Shown here one piece after another: positions 7,359 through 14,038 of a stretch of 15,215 nucleotides of DNA. Each line of letters opens with the position of its first letter. Positions within the stretch are counted from its first letter, which is position 1. The notes under the pieces were generated by a model. It made no database searches and had not been told where the DNA came from. It was given only the letters and a program-made list of their open reading frames with translations. The translations under genes and the position numbers were made by a program. The stretch is from Pseudomonadota bacterium. GTDB lineage: Bacteria > Pseudomonadota > Alphaproteobacteria > Caulobacterales > Aquidulcibacteraceae. The stretch covers positions 1-15,215 of the forward strand of contig JAEYPY010000175.1 of the NCBI GenBank assembly GCA_023410295.1. The letters run 5' to 3'.

Positions 7359-7718
7359 ATGATTGAACTCACCTGCCATTGCGGCGCTGTCAGCATCGAA
7401 GTCGATACCGCGCCTGCCGAGGTCACATCTTGCAACTGCTCGATCTGCCGGCGCAGCGGGACGCTCATGGCGTACTATTCACCACGCGCGGTGCGCTTCA
7501 AGCCGTCACAGCCGCCCACCGACACTTACGAGTGGGGCGACAAGGCCATGGTCTTCCATCGCTGCAAGACTTGCGGCTGCGCCACACATTGGTCAGCGGC
7601 CGATCCAGCCTACGACCGGATGGGCGTCAACATGCGGCTCGCCGATCCCGCTGTGCTCGCGTCGGCGCGCATCCGCAGATTCGACGGCGCCGAAACTTGG
7701 AAGTTCTTGGACGAATGA
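7359..7718 (+). CDS. GFA/CENP-V family zinc-binding protein
   Basis: This is a small cytoplasmic protein of the GFA family (glutathione-dependent formaldehyde-activating enzyme/CENP-V fold), a zinc-binding beta-tent fold. The 119-residue product has the diagnostic cysteine sets: C6-H-C8-G, C25-N-C27-S-I-C30 and C69-K-T-C72-G-C74, followed by the usual FxGAETWKFL-type ending. The ATG at 7359 has GGAGGG eight bases upstream. Many family members are annotated as formaldehyde-activating, but that activity has been shown for few, and nothing in the neighbourhood (no glutathione or formaldehyde dehydrogenase gene) supports a specific reaction here. The family is clear and the function is open. Confidence 0.92.
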   Translation: MIELTCHCGAVSIEVDTAPAEVTSCNCSICRRSGTLMAYYSPRAVRFKPSQPPTDTYEWGDKAMVFHRCKTCGCATHWSAADPAYDRMGVNMRLADPAVLASARIRRFDGAETWKFLDE

Positions 7719-7864
7719 ATGCCGCCCTAAGCCGCGTTGATCGGCGCCCTTTGTACGGGCCAACAACAGCCTCTATCCCCCACCTTTTTCCGCCAACACC
7801 TTGAATCCAAAGCGCCTGAAAAAAATCTATCCGCCCCCTTCCAAACGGCGCGTACGCTTCCCCT

Positions 7865-8155
7865 GCTCTCACACGGGAGGATTTCGAAGAGCTCCGAACC
7901 TTTGGAATGTGAGAGCCTCGGTCGGTGTGGCGACCATCGAAGCTTTAGCGAAGGTGGTCCGAAAATCTGCTCGCTGGGGATGGAAACCGCGAGGTCCAGA
8001 GCTGTTCGGACGGCTCTGCACACGGCGCCGGTCATGCGGGGTGGACCTAAGCCCCGGGCGCGACCAGCCAATTGTCTCGCAAGAGACAAGGACTGCAGCG
8101 CACCGGATCAGGCATGGACGCAAGTCCTGAGCAAGTCCTGTAAACCCGCATCCGG
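7865..8155 (+). ncRNA. Candidate structured non-coding RNA of unknown class
   Basis: This gene-free stretch holds consecutive strong complementary segments. GCTCTCACA (7865-7873) pairs with TGTGAGAGC (7908-7916). GACCATC (7932-7938) pairs with GGTGGTC (7953-7959). AGGTCC (7992-7997) and GGACCT (8043-8048) enclose a hairpin of 8-9 bp with loop TCGG (7997-8018). TTGTCTC-GCAA-GAGACAA lies at 8072-8089. CCGGAT (8103-8108) and ATCCGG (8150-8155) enclose GGAC-GCAA-GTCC (8116-8127). Two helices need G-T pairs, which work as G-U only in plus-strand RNA, and two loops are GCAA (GNRA type) only on the plus strand. It matches no class I know: the conserved cores of RNase P RNA, SRP RNA and tmRNA were looked for and not found. 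Boundaries, promoter and expression are unknown. It could also be a decayed element. Confidence 0.4.
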
Positions 8156-8236
8156 GAAAAACGGCCGATGATGGGGCGCGCTCGATGCGCGCGCTGTCCG
8201 AGCGATCGGGCGGCGCTCACCCAAGGAACTAACCCG

Positions 8237-8270
8237 GCGCCTCCGGCGCGCCCCGCCTCCCGAGGGAGGC
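8237..8270. repeat. Two adjacent GC-rich palindromes
   Basis: GCGCC-TCC-GGCGC (8237-8249) is followed five bases later by GCCTCCC-GA-GGGAGGC (8255-8270). They sit between the RNA candidate and the ATTGCC repeats. Neither is followed by a T-run, so they are not convincing terminators. They may be part of the same repeat family as the neighbouring inverted repeat. Confidence 0.45.
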
Positions 8271-8280
8271 CGTAGTAATG

Positions 8281-8338
8281 GGCACTAGGCAATGGCCGAG
8301 CCGCTGCGGCGCGGGCCTGCGCGCCATTGCCTATTGCC
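8281..8338. repeat. Inverted repeat with 16-base arms
   Basis: The left arm 8281-8296 and the right arm 8323-8338 are complementary at 15 of 16 positions, with an 11-base perfect core (8286-8296 and 8323-8333). They are separated by 26 GC-rich bases. The right arm runs directly into the ATTGCC short repeats. It lies about 100 bases upstream of the protease start and overlaps no convincing gene. It resembles an intergenic palindromic repeat; no flanking target duplication was seen. Confidence 0.6.
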
Positions 8339-8413
8339 AACTGCCCATTGCCGACTGCCTCCGCGAGGCAAGCGCCCTACATATTGCCCTATTGCCGTAT
8401 TGCCCTATTCCCT
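8325..8413. repeat. Short tandem repeats of NAYTGCC and TATTGCCN type
   Basis: Five consecutive heptamers of form NAYTGCC occupy 8325-8359 (CATTGCC, TATTGCC, AACTGCC, CATTGCC, GACTGCC). After 22 unrelated bases, four consecutive octamers of form TATTSCCN occupy 8382-8413. The run ends 18 bases before the protease ribosome site. The repeat is AT-richer than the surrounding DNA. Change of period from seven to eight suggests slippage or scattered duplication rather than a CRISPR-like array. Confidence 0.6.
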
Positions 8414-8441
8414 TCGTACAACACGCCGAACGGAGACTTGG

Positions 8442-9521
8442 ATGGCGCTTCGCGTTGCTGCAGCCCTCGCCGCCCTGCTCGCCCTTGCCGCTTGCGATTT
8501 CGCGCAGCGCGCGGTCGACACCAAGGGCGCGGACCCCCGCGTCATCCAGGCGCGCGGCACGCTGGCCGAGAGCGAGCAAGCCACCATCGCCATCTTCGAA
8601 TCCGTGGCGCCCTCTGTCGTGCTGGTGATCAGCGGCGGGCGCAGCGGCTTCAGCGCCGACGCCGGCGCCGGCACTGGCTTCATGTGGGACGAGGCTGGCC
8701 ACATCGTCACCAACAACCACGTCGTCCAAGGCGCGCAGACCATTGTGCGCATGCCGAATGGCGAGGACATCGAGGCTGAAGTGATCGGCCGGGCGCCGCA
8801 ATACGACATCGCCGTGCTGCGCCTGCAGCGCAATCCGGAGATTCCCGCGGTGACGCTCGGCACCTCGAACGATCTCCAAGTCGGCCAGGCTGTGTTCGCC
8901 ATCGGCAACCCGTTCGGCTTCGACCGCACCATCACCGCCGGCATCGTCAGCGCGCTCGGCCGCCAGCTGCCGACCGAAGAAGGCCGTGAAATCGCCGACG
9001 TCATCCAGACGGACGCGGCCATCAATCCCGGCAATTCCGGCGGCCCGCTGCTCGACAGCGCCGGGCGCGTCATCGGCGTCACCACCGCGATCTATTCGCC
9101 TTCGGGCGCGTACGCCGGCGTCGGTTTCGCCGTGCCGATCGACACCGTCGCGCGCGTCGTGCCGCAGCTGATCAGCGAGGGCCGCGTGCCGATCGCCGGC
9201 ATCGGCATCCTCGCCGCCGACCAATCCATCGCCGCCCGTCTCGGCGTCGAAGGCGTGCTGATCTGGAATACGACCGGCGGCAGTTCGCCAGCCGCGCGCG
9301 CAGGGCTGCGCGGCACCGATCCACAGCGCGGCGTCCTCGGCGACGTCATTGTCGAAGCGGAAGGCGCGCCGGTGCGCCGCCTCGCCGATCTCACCAATGC
9401 GCTGGATCGTGTGGGGGTCGGCGGCGAAATCGACCTCACCGTCCGCCGCGACGACCGCACCATGAACGTCAGCGTCCCAGTTGAGGATATCGGCGCGCGC
9501 GAAACGGGCGGACGCAAGTAA
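8442..9521 (+). CDS. HtrA/DegP-like serine protease, predicted lipoprotein
   Basis: This is a trypsin-like (S1C) periplasmic protease of the HtrA/Deg family, which degrades or senses misfolded envelope proteins. The 359-residue product has catalytic H93 (TNNHVV), D122 (QYDIAVLRL) and S199 (NPGNSGGPLL), then one PDZ domain (about 252-350), unlike DegP, which has two. The N-terminus is a lipoprotein signal with lipobox L15-A16-A17-C18. Residue +2 is Asp, which in enterobacteria keeps lipoproteins on the inner membrane. The ATG at 8442 is preceded by GGAG (8432-8435) at six bases; the longer open frame to 8292 runs through the inverted repeat and is rejected. It is followed after 60 bases by another exported protein gene, probably co-transcribed. 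Family and active site are clear; the physiological substrate is not. Confidence 0.94.
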   Translation: MALRVAAALAALLALAACDFAQRAVDTKGADPRVIQARGTLAESEQATIAIFESVAPSVVLVISGGRSGFSADAGAGTGFMWDEAGHIVTNNHVVQGAQTIVRMPNGEDIEAEVIGRAPQYDIAVLRLQRNPEIPAVTLGTSNDLQVGQAVFAIGNPFGFDRTITAGIVSALGRQLPTEEGREIADVIQTDAAINPGNSGGPLLDSAGRVIGVTTAIYSPSGAYAGVGFAVPIDTVARVVPQLISEGRVPIAGIGILAADQSIAARLGVEGVLIWNTTGGSSPAARAGLRGTDPQRGVLGDVIVEAEGAPVRRLADLTNALDRVGVGGEIDLTVRRDDRTMNVSVPVEDIGARETGGRK

Positions 9522-9581
9522 GCTGCGCCCAGCGCCTTGCCGGGCGCCGGCGCATCGCGGAAACTGCCGGCGGGGAGTCGG

Positions 9582-10589
9582 ATGGACCGCCGGGCGTTTC
9601 TTTCAGGAGCGGCATGCTGCTTTGTCAGTGCTTCGAGCGCTGAGTTTGCGCGCGCCCAGCCGGCAGGCGCGTTTGCGCCGGCCGCGCAGTACAGCGCCGA
9701 ACGCGGCGGCGCGAGCCTCATCGTCGTGCGCCACGGCGTCGTCATGGCCGAGGATTATCCCGGCGGCGCGCCCGACACGCGCTGGCCCATCGGCGAAGGC
9801 ACGCGAATGTTCGCGCCTCTGCTCGCCGCATCGCTGGTCGAAGACCGCCTCATGAGCCTCGACGAACCGGTGGCGCTGACGCTTGGCGATTGGGGCGCGC
9901 ACCCGGTCAAGAACTCCATCACCATCCGCATGCTGCTCAACGGCACGAGCGGCCTTCGATACGGCCGGCGCGACCGCCAGGATCTCGCCGCCGCCATCGT
10001 GCTCGACCCCGAAGAAAATCCCGGCGCGCGCTTCTTCGACGATGCCGCGCCCTATGTGCTCTTCACCGAAATCGCCCGCCGTAAGCTCGACGCGCGCAAC
10101 CGCGGCGAAACCGATCCGGCGCGTTATCTCACCAGCCGCACGCTCTTGCCTATCGGCTGCGTCCCGATCGGCTGGACCCGCGGCCCCGATGGCCCGCGCT
10201 TCGATGAAGGCGCCTCGGTATCCGCGCGCGGCTGGGCGCAAGCAGGCGAGCTCATTCGCCGTCTCGGCGTCTGGCGCGCGCAACAATTGGCGGACGATCG
10301 CGCACTCGGCGAAGCCATGCGCGGCTCGTTCGCCGAACCGCGCGCGGGCTTTGGCCTCTGGCTCGCAACGCCCGGCGTGCGCGCGCCAGCGCCAATCGAG
10401 AGCGATCTCTGGAGCGGCTCATCGCCGGCTCCGCCCGATCTCGTCATGGCCGCCGGCGCAGGTGGCCAACGGCTCTATTTCTCGCCGTCCTCAGGCGTCG
10501 TCATCGCCCGCCAGTCGCGCAGCCTTGGCACGCGCAGCCAATGGTCCGACGCGCAATTCCTGTCTTTGGTCTGGCGCGGGCTGAACTAA
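9582..10589 (+). CDS. Tat-exported beta-lactamase-fold protein, probably catalytically inactive
   Basis: This is a 335-residue protein related to class C beta-lactamase/esterase-type serine hydrolases. A twin-arginine leader is clear: D-R-R-A-F-L (2-6 region), a hydrophobic stretch, and a likely cut after ARA near residue 25. The fold is recognised from WPIGEGTRMFAPLLAASLVED (about 68-88), LDEPV, ITIRMLLNGTSGL (113-125) and the C-terminal AGGQRLYFSPSSGVVIAR. The usual catalytic S-x-x-K aligns with E72-G-T-R75, the Y-x-N motif aligns with F152-D-D154 or nearby, and the H/K-T-G strand reads AGAGG (291-295). All key residues therefore seem lost. The start at 9582 follows GGGGAG by four bases; an in-frame TTG at 9537 would spoil the Tat signal. 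A binding or regulatory role is inferred. It lies 60 bases after the HtrA-like gene. Confidence 0.85.
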   Translation: MDRRAFLSGAACCFVSASSAEFARAQPAGAFAPAAQYSAERGGASLIVVRHGVVMAEDYPGGAPDTRWPIGEGTRMFAPLLAASLVEDRLMSLDEPVALTLGDWGAHPVKNSITIRMLLNGTSGLRYGRRDRQDLAAAIVLDPEENPGARFFDDAAPYVLFTEIARRKLDARNRGETDPARYLTSRTLLPIGCVPIGWTRGPDGPRFDEGASVSARGWAQAGELIRRLGVWRAQQLADDRALGEAMRGSFAEPRAGFGLWLATPGVRAPAPIESDLWSGSSPAPPDLVMAAGAGGQRLYFSPSSGVVIARQSRSLGTRSQWSDAQFLSLVWRGLN

Positions 10590-10891
10590 CCGCGTGGACG
10601 GATCAGCAAGCCGCCAAGCAAGCCGAGGATCGCACCGCCGGCCCCGCCGGTGATCAGGTTGGCGACATGCGCGCCGTTCTCGCCCTCGACGAGATTGCCC
10701 CACATCGCCGTGACGCCGCTGACGGCCTCGACATTGCCGCCGGCCCAGCCCGCCGCCACGCCGCCGATCGCGCCGATGATGGTGCGCCCGACGAGGCCGC
10801 CGCCCCCACGCGTCAGCGCGCCAAGCACGTTGCCGCCCACCGCGCCGCCGACCGCCTGCACGAGGTACGGAAGTAAAGTCGCGAGATCCAT
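10586..10891 (-). CDS. Small Gly-rich membrane protein
   Basis: This 101-residue protein is made of glycine-rich hydrophobic stretches, VGGAVGGNVLGAL (14-26), GRTIIGAIGGVAAGWAGG (35-52) and LITGGAGGAILGLLGGLLI (79-97). It starts MDLATLLPYLVQAVGGAVGGN. Similar short hypothetical proteins with repeated GG-rich helices are common in alphaproteobacteria, but I know of no assigned function. The ATG at 10891 has a very good ribosome site (AGGAGGGGA) five bases upstream, which supports the gene. Its last four bases overlap the end of the convergent beta-lactamase-fold gene (shared CTAA). A role in the inner membrane is inferred from hydrophobicity only. Confidence 0.75.
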   Translation of the reverse strand: MDLATLLPYLVQAVGGAVGGNVLGALTRGGGGLVGRTIIGAIGGVAAGWAGGNVEAVSGVTAMWGNLVEGENGAHVANLITGGAGGAILGLLGGLLIRPRG

Positions 10892-10945
10892 GTTGCTCCC
10901 CTCCTGGCGGGACCTCCCCGGGCCGCAGCCCTTCCCGCCGGGGTC

Positions 10946-10973
10946 AGTCTATGCGCTCCGCGCCCAAGCACAA
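10946..10973 (-). promoter_or_regulatory. Possible promoter of the Gly-rich membrane protein gene
   Basis: On the minus strand TTGTGC (10973-10968) and TAGACT (10951-10946) are separated by 16 bases and lie 55 to 82 bases before the ATG at 10891. The match to the housekeeping -35/-10 consensus is partial, so this is a weak candidate. Confidence 0.25.
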
Positions 10974-11132
10974 CAAAGATTGCGTTCTGGTAATACGGAC
11001 GGCCGCTATGGCCTTGGCGCCATGGCTGTTGCGGGGCCGACACTTACCCACAGTATGGCGCCGCCTCCTCGGCTTCCGCACCGCCACAGCCGTGCTAGAG
11101 AAAAGCCCAGAAGTTTCGGGCCCCCCACCCTT

Positions 11133-11930
11133 ATGAGCGACATACGCATCATCTGCGCGCACGACGCGGCGAAGCTCGCGGAGACGATTACACGTCTCCT
11201 CGAAGCCGAGCAGCATAGCGTGCGCTTGACGATCGGCCGCCAAGCGCTGGGCGAGCTTGAAGCTGCGCGCGAGTCTCGCGAGGCGGTCATCCTGATCTGG
11301 TCACCCGCGGCGCGCAGCCAGCTCTACATGCTGGAGTGGGCGCACAAGCTCGATCCACACCGTCTGATTGAAATTGCGCTCACTTCCGATCCGCCAAAGG
11401 CGCCGCGCAAAGCTGCTGTGATCGACTTCTCGCAATGGCGCGGCGTACGCGGCAACACGCAATGGAGCGCGTTGAACGAACGTCTGAAAGCGGTGGCGCG
11501 TGCGCTCAATCCGCCGAAGCCGCCGCCGAAATACGCCGCTCTTGCGCTTGGCGTCGCCAGCGCCGCCGCCGTGGCGGGCGCGCTGGTGCTGCGTCTCGAT
11601 CAAACTGCGCCGCTCACGCCAATCGAGGACGCCGCGCCGACGGAAATGCTGATCGCCGAAGCGCCTGAAACCGGTCTGGGTGGGCCGCTGATCGCGCGCG
11701 AACCTGGCTCGCTGCTCGAAGATGATCTGCGCGTTCCGCGCGCGCATCGCTTGCAGCCAATCACGACGCAAAGCGCGCCGCAGCTCGCTACGCTTGCAGC
11801 GCCGGTCAATATCGAGTTGCGCGACGCGACTTTGATGGAGCGCCTCAACAGCCGCGTCAGCGACGGCATAGACGCGATAGAAGCGATCAATCCCCTGCGC
11901 CGCCCGGCCAGCACCGACGACGAAAGCTAA
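11133..11930 (+). CDS. Membrane protein with a TIR-like N-terminal domain
   Basis: The 265-residue product has three parts. Residues 1-125 form an alpha/beta domain whose pattern resembles a TIR domain: strand IRIICAHD (4-11), helix KLAETITRLLEAE, strand HSVRLTI, a helix of ELEAARESRE, strand AVILIWSP (51-58), SQLYMLEWAHKL (62-73) and RLIEIAL. E68 occupies the place where the catalytic Glu of NAD-cleaving TIR proteins would stand. A membrane helix follows (about 134-154), then a Pro/Ala-rich tail of about 110 residues, probably periplasmic. The ATG at 11133 is chosen because the domain begins there; there is no good ribosome site, and the longer open frame to 10650 runs antisense to another gene. 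Its stop interlocks with the convergent Nudix gene. The TIR assignment is by pattern only. Confidence 0.7.
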   Translation: MSDIRIICAHDAAKLAETITRLLEAEQHSVRLTIGRQALGELEAARESREAVILIWSPAARSQLYMLEWAHKLDPHRLIEIALTSDPPKAPRKAAVIDFSQWRGVRGNTQWSALNERLKAVARALNPPKPPPKYAALALGVASAAAVAGALVLRLDQTAPLTPIEDAAPTEMLIAEAPETGLGGPLIAREPGSLLEDDLRVPRAHRLQPITTQSAPQLATLAAPVNIELRDATLMERLNSRVSDGIDAIEAINPLRRPASTDDES

Positions 11931-12385
11931 ACGCCGCGCCGTCCCCGCAGCCAGTGCAAGATGGCCCAGGCGTGCGCTTCATGGCGCACTTTTGTCAGCG
12001 CCTCCGCTGGCGGCATCCACACCAGCGTATGATCCGGCTCACTCGGGTCGCTGTCGTCCGCGGAGAGCTCGACTTCGTAGAAGGTCGAGAGCGAGTTGCG
12101 CGGCTCGCTCTTGTTGATCCAGTATTGGCCCGCGCGGCCGAGGATGCGGGTCGGCCAAACCGTGAGCCCTGTTTCTTCCATGAATTCGCGCATCAACGCG
12201 CCGGCTTCGTCCTCATCCGCTTCCACCCCGCCGCCGGGCAGATCGTACTCGTAGGGCGCGCGCCGGCCGATCTGCACGATCGCGATATTGGCCTCCCCGC
12301 GCGGGCAAAGCCCATAGGCGGTCATCCGCTCCAGATAGGTGAGGCCCGGCTGGGTTGAGCCGAATTGCAGTGCGAAACGGGTCAT
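11927..12385 (-). CDS. Nudix hydrolase
   Basis: This is a Nudix-family pyrophosphohydrolase that cleaves a nucleoside-diphosphate-linked substrate with a divalent metal. The 152-residue product has the complete Nudix box from G52 to L74: G-x5-E58-x7-R66-E67-x-x-E70-E71-x-G73-L74. It is preceded by the PYEYDLPGG strand. The ATG at 12385 gives the normal N-terminus; a much longer open frame continuing to 13477 runs antisense to the SDR gene and is not real. No strong ribosome site precedes the start. The end overlaps the convergent TIR-like gene by four bases. The gene is divergent from the SDR gene. Substrate (for example an oxidised nucleotide or ADP-ribose) cannot be inferred from the sequence. 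Confidence 0.92.
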   Translation of the reverse strand: MTRFALQFGSTQPGLTYLERMTAYGLCPRGEANIAIVQIGRRAPYEYDLPGGGVEADEDEAGALMREFMEETGLTVWPTRILGRAGQYWINKSEPRNSLSTFYEVELSADDSDPSEPDHTLVWMPPAEALTKVRHEAHAWAILHWLRGRRGV

Positions 12386-12451
12386 CGAGGCGCCATATAG
12401 CGCCGCGCGGCGCCGCTGGCGATGACGATTTGGGCGGGCTATGTCACCGCC

Positions 12452-13243
12452 ATGGAAATGAGTCGTCTTAATGCCGTCGCGCTGATCACGGGCGCCGCCT
12501 CCGGCATCGGCGCCGCTGTCGCCCGCGACATCGCCCGCCGCTCCGATGGCGGCATCATCCTTGTCGATCTCGACGCCCGCGAACTGGATGCGGTGGCGGA
12601 TTCGCTTGCCGACGCCTCCCCCGAACGCATTTCCACGCTCGCTTTCGACGTCGCCGATGCCCACCGCTGGTCGCAAGCTTCCGACTTTATCAAGAGCCAG
12701 TACGGCCGGCTCGACTGGGCCGTCGTCAATGCCGGGATCGCACATTCCTCCACCATCGCCGAGACAGACCTCGTCGACTGGCGGCGCGTCATGTCCACCA
12801 ATCTCGACGGCGCCTTCCTGACGCTGCGGACGGTGATGCCGCTGATGAAGGCGAACGCCCTTGGCGGCGCCATCGTCGTCAGCGCGTCTGCGTCCGCGAT
12901 CAAGGCTGAGCCCGGGGTCGGCGCTTACGCCGCCTCGAAAGCGGGATTGCTGCAGCTGATGCGGGTCGCCGCCAAGGAAGGCGCGCCCGACAACATTCGC
13001 GTCAACGCCATTGCACCGGGCGGCGTTGAAACGCCGATGTGGTCGACGATGCCATGGTTTCAGGACCTCGTCGCCAAGACCGGCAGCGAGCGCGCCGCAT
13101 TCGATGCGATCTCCAAGCTCGCGACGCCGCTCGCACGCTACGCCAAGGCTGACGACATCGCCCGCCTCATCGTCATGCTGCTCTCCGACGAGGCGCCGAT
13201 TACCGGCGCAACGCTTGTGGTGGATGGCGGCTATACGCTCTGA
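12452..13243 (+). CDS. Short-chain dehydrogenase/reductase (SDR)
   Basis: This is a cytoplasmic oxidoreductase of the classical SDR family. The Rossmann glycine motif is TGAASGIG (13-20), followed by D39 at the end of the second strand, which favours NAD(H) over NADP(H). Further motifs are VVNAG (91-95), N117, the catalytic serine in VVSASAS (S146 likely), and Y159-A-A-S-K163, then PGGVETPM and a C-terminal TGATLVVDGGYTL. The chain is 263 residues from the ATG at 12452. An in-frame ATG at 12422 (273 residues) and one at 12458 are alternatives; none has a clear ribosome site, and the shorter starts fit the family best. Its stop overlaps the next gene by one base (TGATG), so the two are probably co-translated. 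Substrate unknown. Confidence 0.93.
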   Translation: MEMSRLNAVALITGAASGIGAAVARDIARRSDGGIILVDLDARELDAVADSLADASPERISTLAFDVADAHRWSQASDFIKSQYGRLDWAVVNAGIAHSSTIAETDLVDWRRVMSTNLDGAFLTLRTVMPLMKANALGGAIVVSASASAIKAEPGVGAYAASKAGLLQLMRVAAKEGAPDNIRVNAIAPGGVETPMWSTMPWFQDLVAKTGSERAAFDAISKLATPLARYAKADDIARLIVMLLSDEAPITGATLVVDGGYTL

Positions 13244-13611
13244 TGAACCGGCGCGATTCGCGGGGTTATTCCATGCCGTCTTTTCTCGAGCGCTTCCTGG
13301 GCTTCGACCGTCTGCTCGGCCCCTTCCTGGTGAAGCTGGTCTATTATTTCGGCGTCGCCGCGATCGTGCTCTTGGGCGCCGGCGCGCTTCTGACGGCGAT
13401 CTTTTCCATTGTCGGCGGCAATTTCGGCGCGGGCGCGATGCAATTGCTCGCCGTGCCGGCCGTAGCTGCGGTCGCATTCATCTATTGGCGCTTTCTCTGC
13501 GAGCTCTTCATGCTCGCCTTCCTCGCCTACGACCGCCTTACCGAAGTGCGCGACCTGATGCGTATCGCCGCTGGCCAGGCGCCGGCGACAGACGATCATC
13601 CAGCTTTCTAG
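13243..13611 (+). CDS. DUF4282-type small membrane protein
   Basis: This 122-residue protein has the arrangement of DUF4282 family proteins: FLERFLGFDRLLGPFLVKLVYY (conserved part FLxFDxxxxPxxxKxxY), a first membrane helix (about 29-55), and a second (about 66-90). The second helix runs into YWRFLCELFMLAF, where the family has its conserved R..CE pattern. The function of the family is not known. Start at 13243 overlaps the SDR stop by one base; an internal ATG at 13273, just before PSFLERF, has a GGGG ribosome site and matches usual family starts, so the true product may have 112 residues. The stop interlocks with the convergent thioesterase gene by four bases (CTAG). Confidence 0.82.
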   Translation: MNRRDSRGYSMPSFLERFLGFDRLLGPFLVKLVYYFGVAAIVLLGAGALLTAIFSIVGGNFGAGAMQLLAVPAVAAVAFIYWRFLCELFMLAFLAYDRLTEVRDLMRIAAGQAPATDDHPAF

Positions 13612-14015
13612 AGACGAGCCAGAAACCGCTCCACAATCTCCGCCGGTACGCGTTTTACGCGCCGCGTCTCCGCGTCGAGCATCGCCCAGTTCGATTTGAT
13701 CTGCACGGCGGGCCTTTCATTGCCCGCCTTATGTATCTCGACAAACCGCGCCCATGAAGCGCCGCGCGGCGCATCGTCGACCCAGGTGCGCACCTCGACC
13801 TCATCGCCCAGCGTCAGCGCCGCGCGATAATCGGCCTCGTGCCGCAGCACCACCCAGACATAGCGCGTCAGCATCTCTTCGCTTGCGCGTGCGCGCCAAT
13901 GCGCGATGGCGATCTCCTGCGCCCAACGCAGATAGACGATGTTATTGACGTGCCCGAGTTCGTCGATGTCGGCGGCGTCGACAGGAAAGCGCAGCGTGAA
14001 AACTTCGGCGGCCAT
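13608..14015 (-). CDS. Acyl-CoA thioesterase, 4HBT hotdog family
   Basis: This is a hotdog-fold acyl-CoA thioesterase of the 4-hydroxybenzoyl-CoA thioesterase/YbgC-like group, hydrolysing CoA thioesters in the cytoplasm. The 135-residue product has the family motif at the start of the long helix: D16-I-D-E-L-G-H22-V-N-N-I-V-Y-L-R-W, with Asp16 or Asp18 as the candidate catalytic acid. It continues with HEADYRAALTLGDEVEVRTWV. Length is normal. The ATG at 14015 has only a weak ribosome site. It lies 23 bases after the HPt gene on the same strand, so it seems to be the last gene of a minus-strand unit NnrU-HPt-thioesterase. It ends interlocked with the DUF4282 gene. The physiological acyl-CoA is unknown. 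Confidence 0.92.
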   Translation of the reverse strand: MAAEVFTLRFPVDAADIDELGHVNNIVYLRWAQEIAIAHWRARASEEMLTRYVWVVLRHEADYRAALTLGDEVEVRTWVDDAPRGASWARFVEIHKAGNERPAVQIKSNWAMLDAETRRVKRVPAEIVERFLARL

Positions 14016-14038
14016 TGTGCCGATGCTAGCGGAAAGGC

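Noticed and set aside
7865..8155. Assignment of the structured region to tmRNA, RNase P RNA or SRP RNA
   Set aside because: The conserved blocks I know (T-arm and tag frame, GAGGAAAGTCC and AGGGTGAAA, or the GGAAGGAAGCAGCC loop) are absent.
7737..8171. Plus-strand open frames of 109-144 codons in the 7719-8441 gap
   Set aside because: Composition is unlike proteins, there is no ribosome site, and the stretch is dominated by hairpins better explained as RNA.
8325..8413. CRISPR array
   Set aside because: Units are only seven to eight bases with no spacers, and no cas genes are present.
11927..13477. 516-codon minus-strand frame as one long Nudix fusion protein
   Set aside because: The upstream part is antisense to the SDR gene; the Nudix protein starts naturally at 12385.
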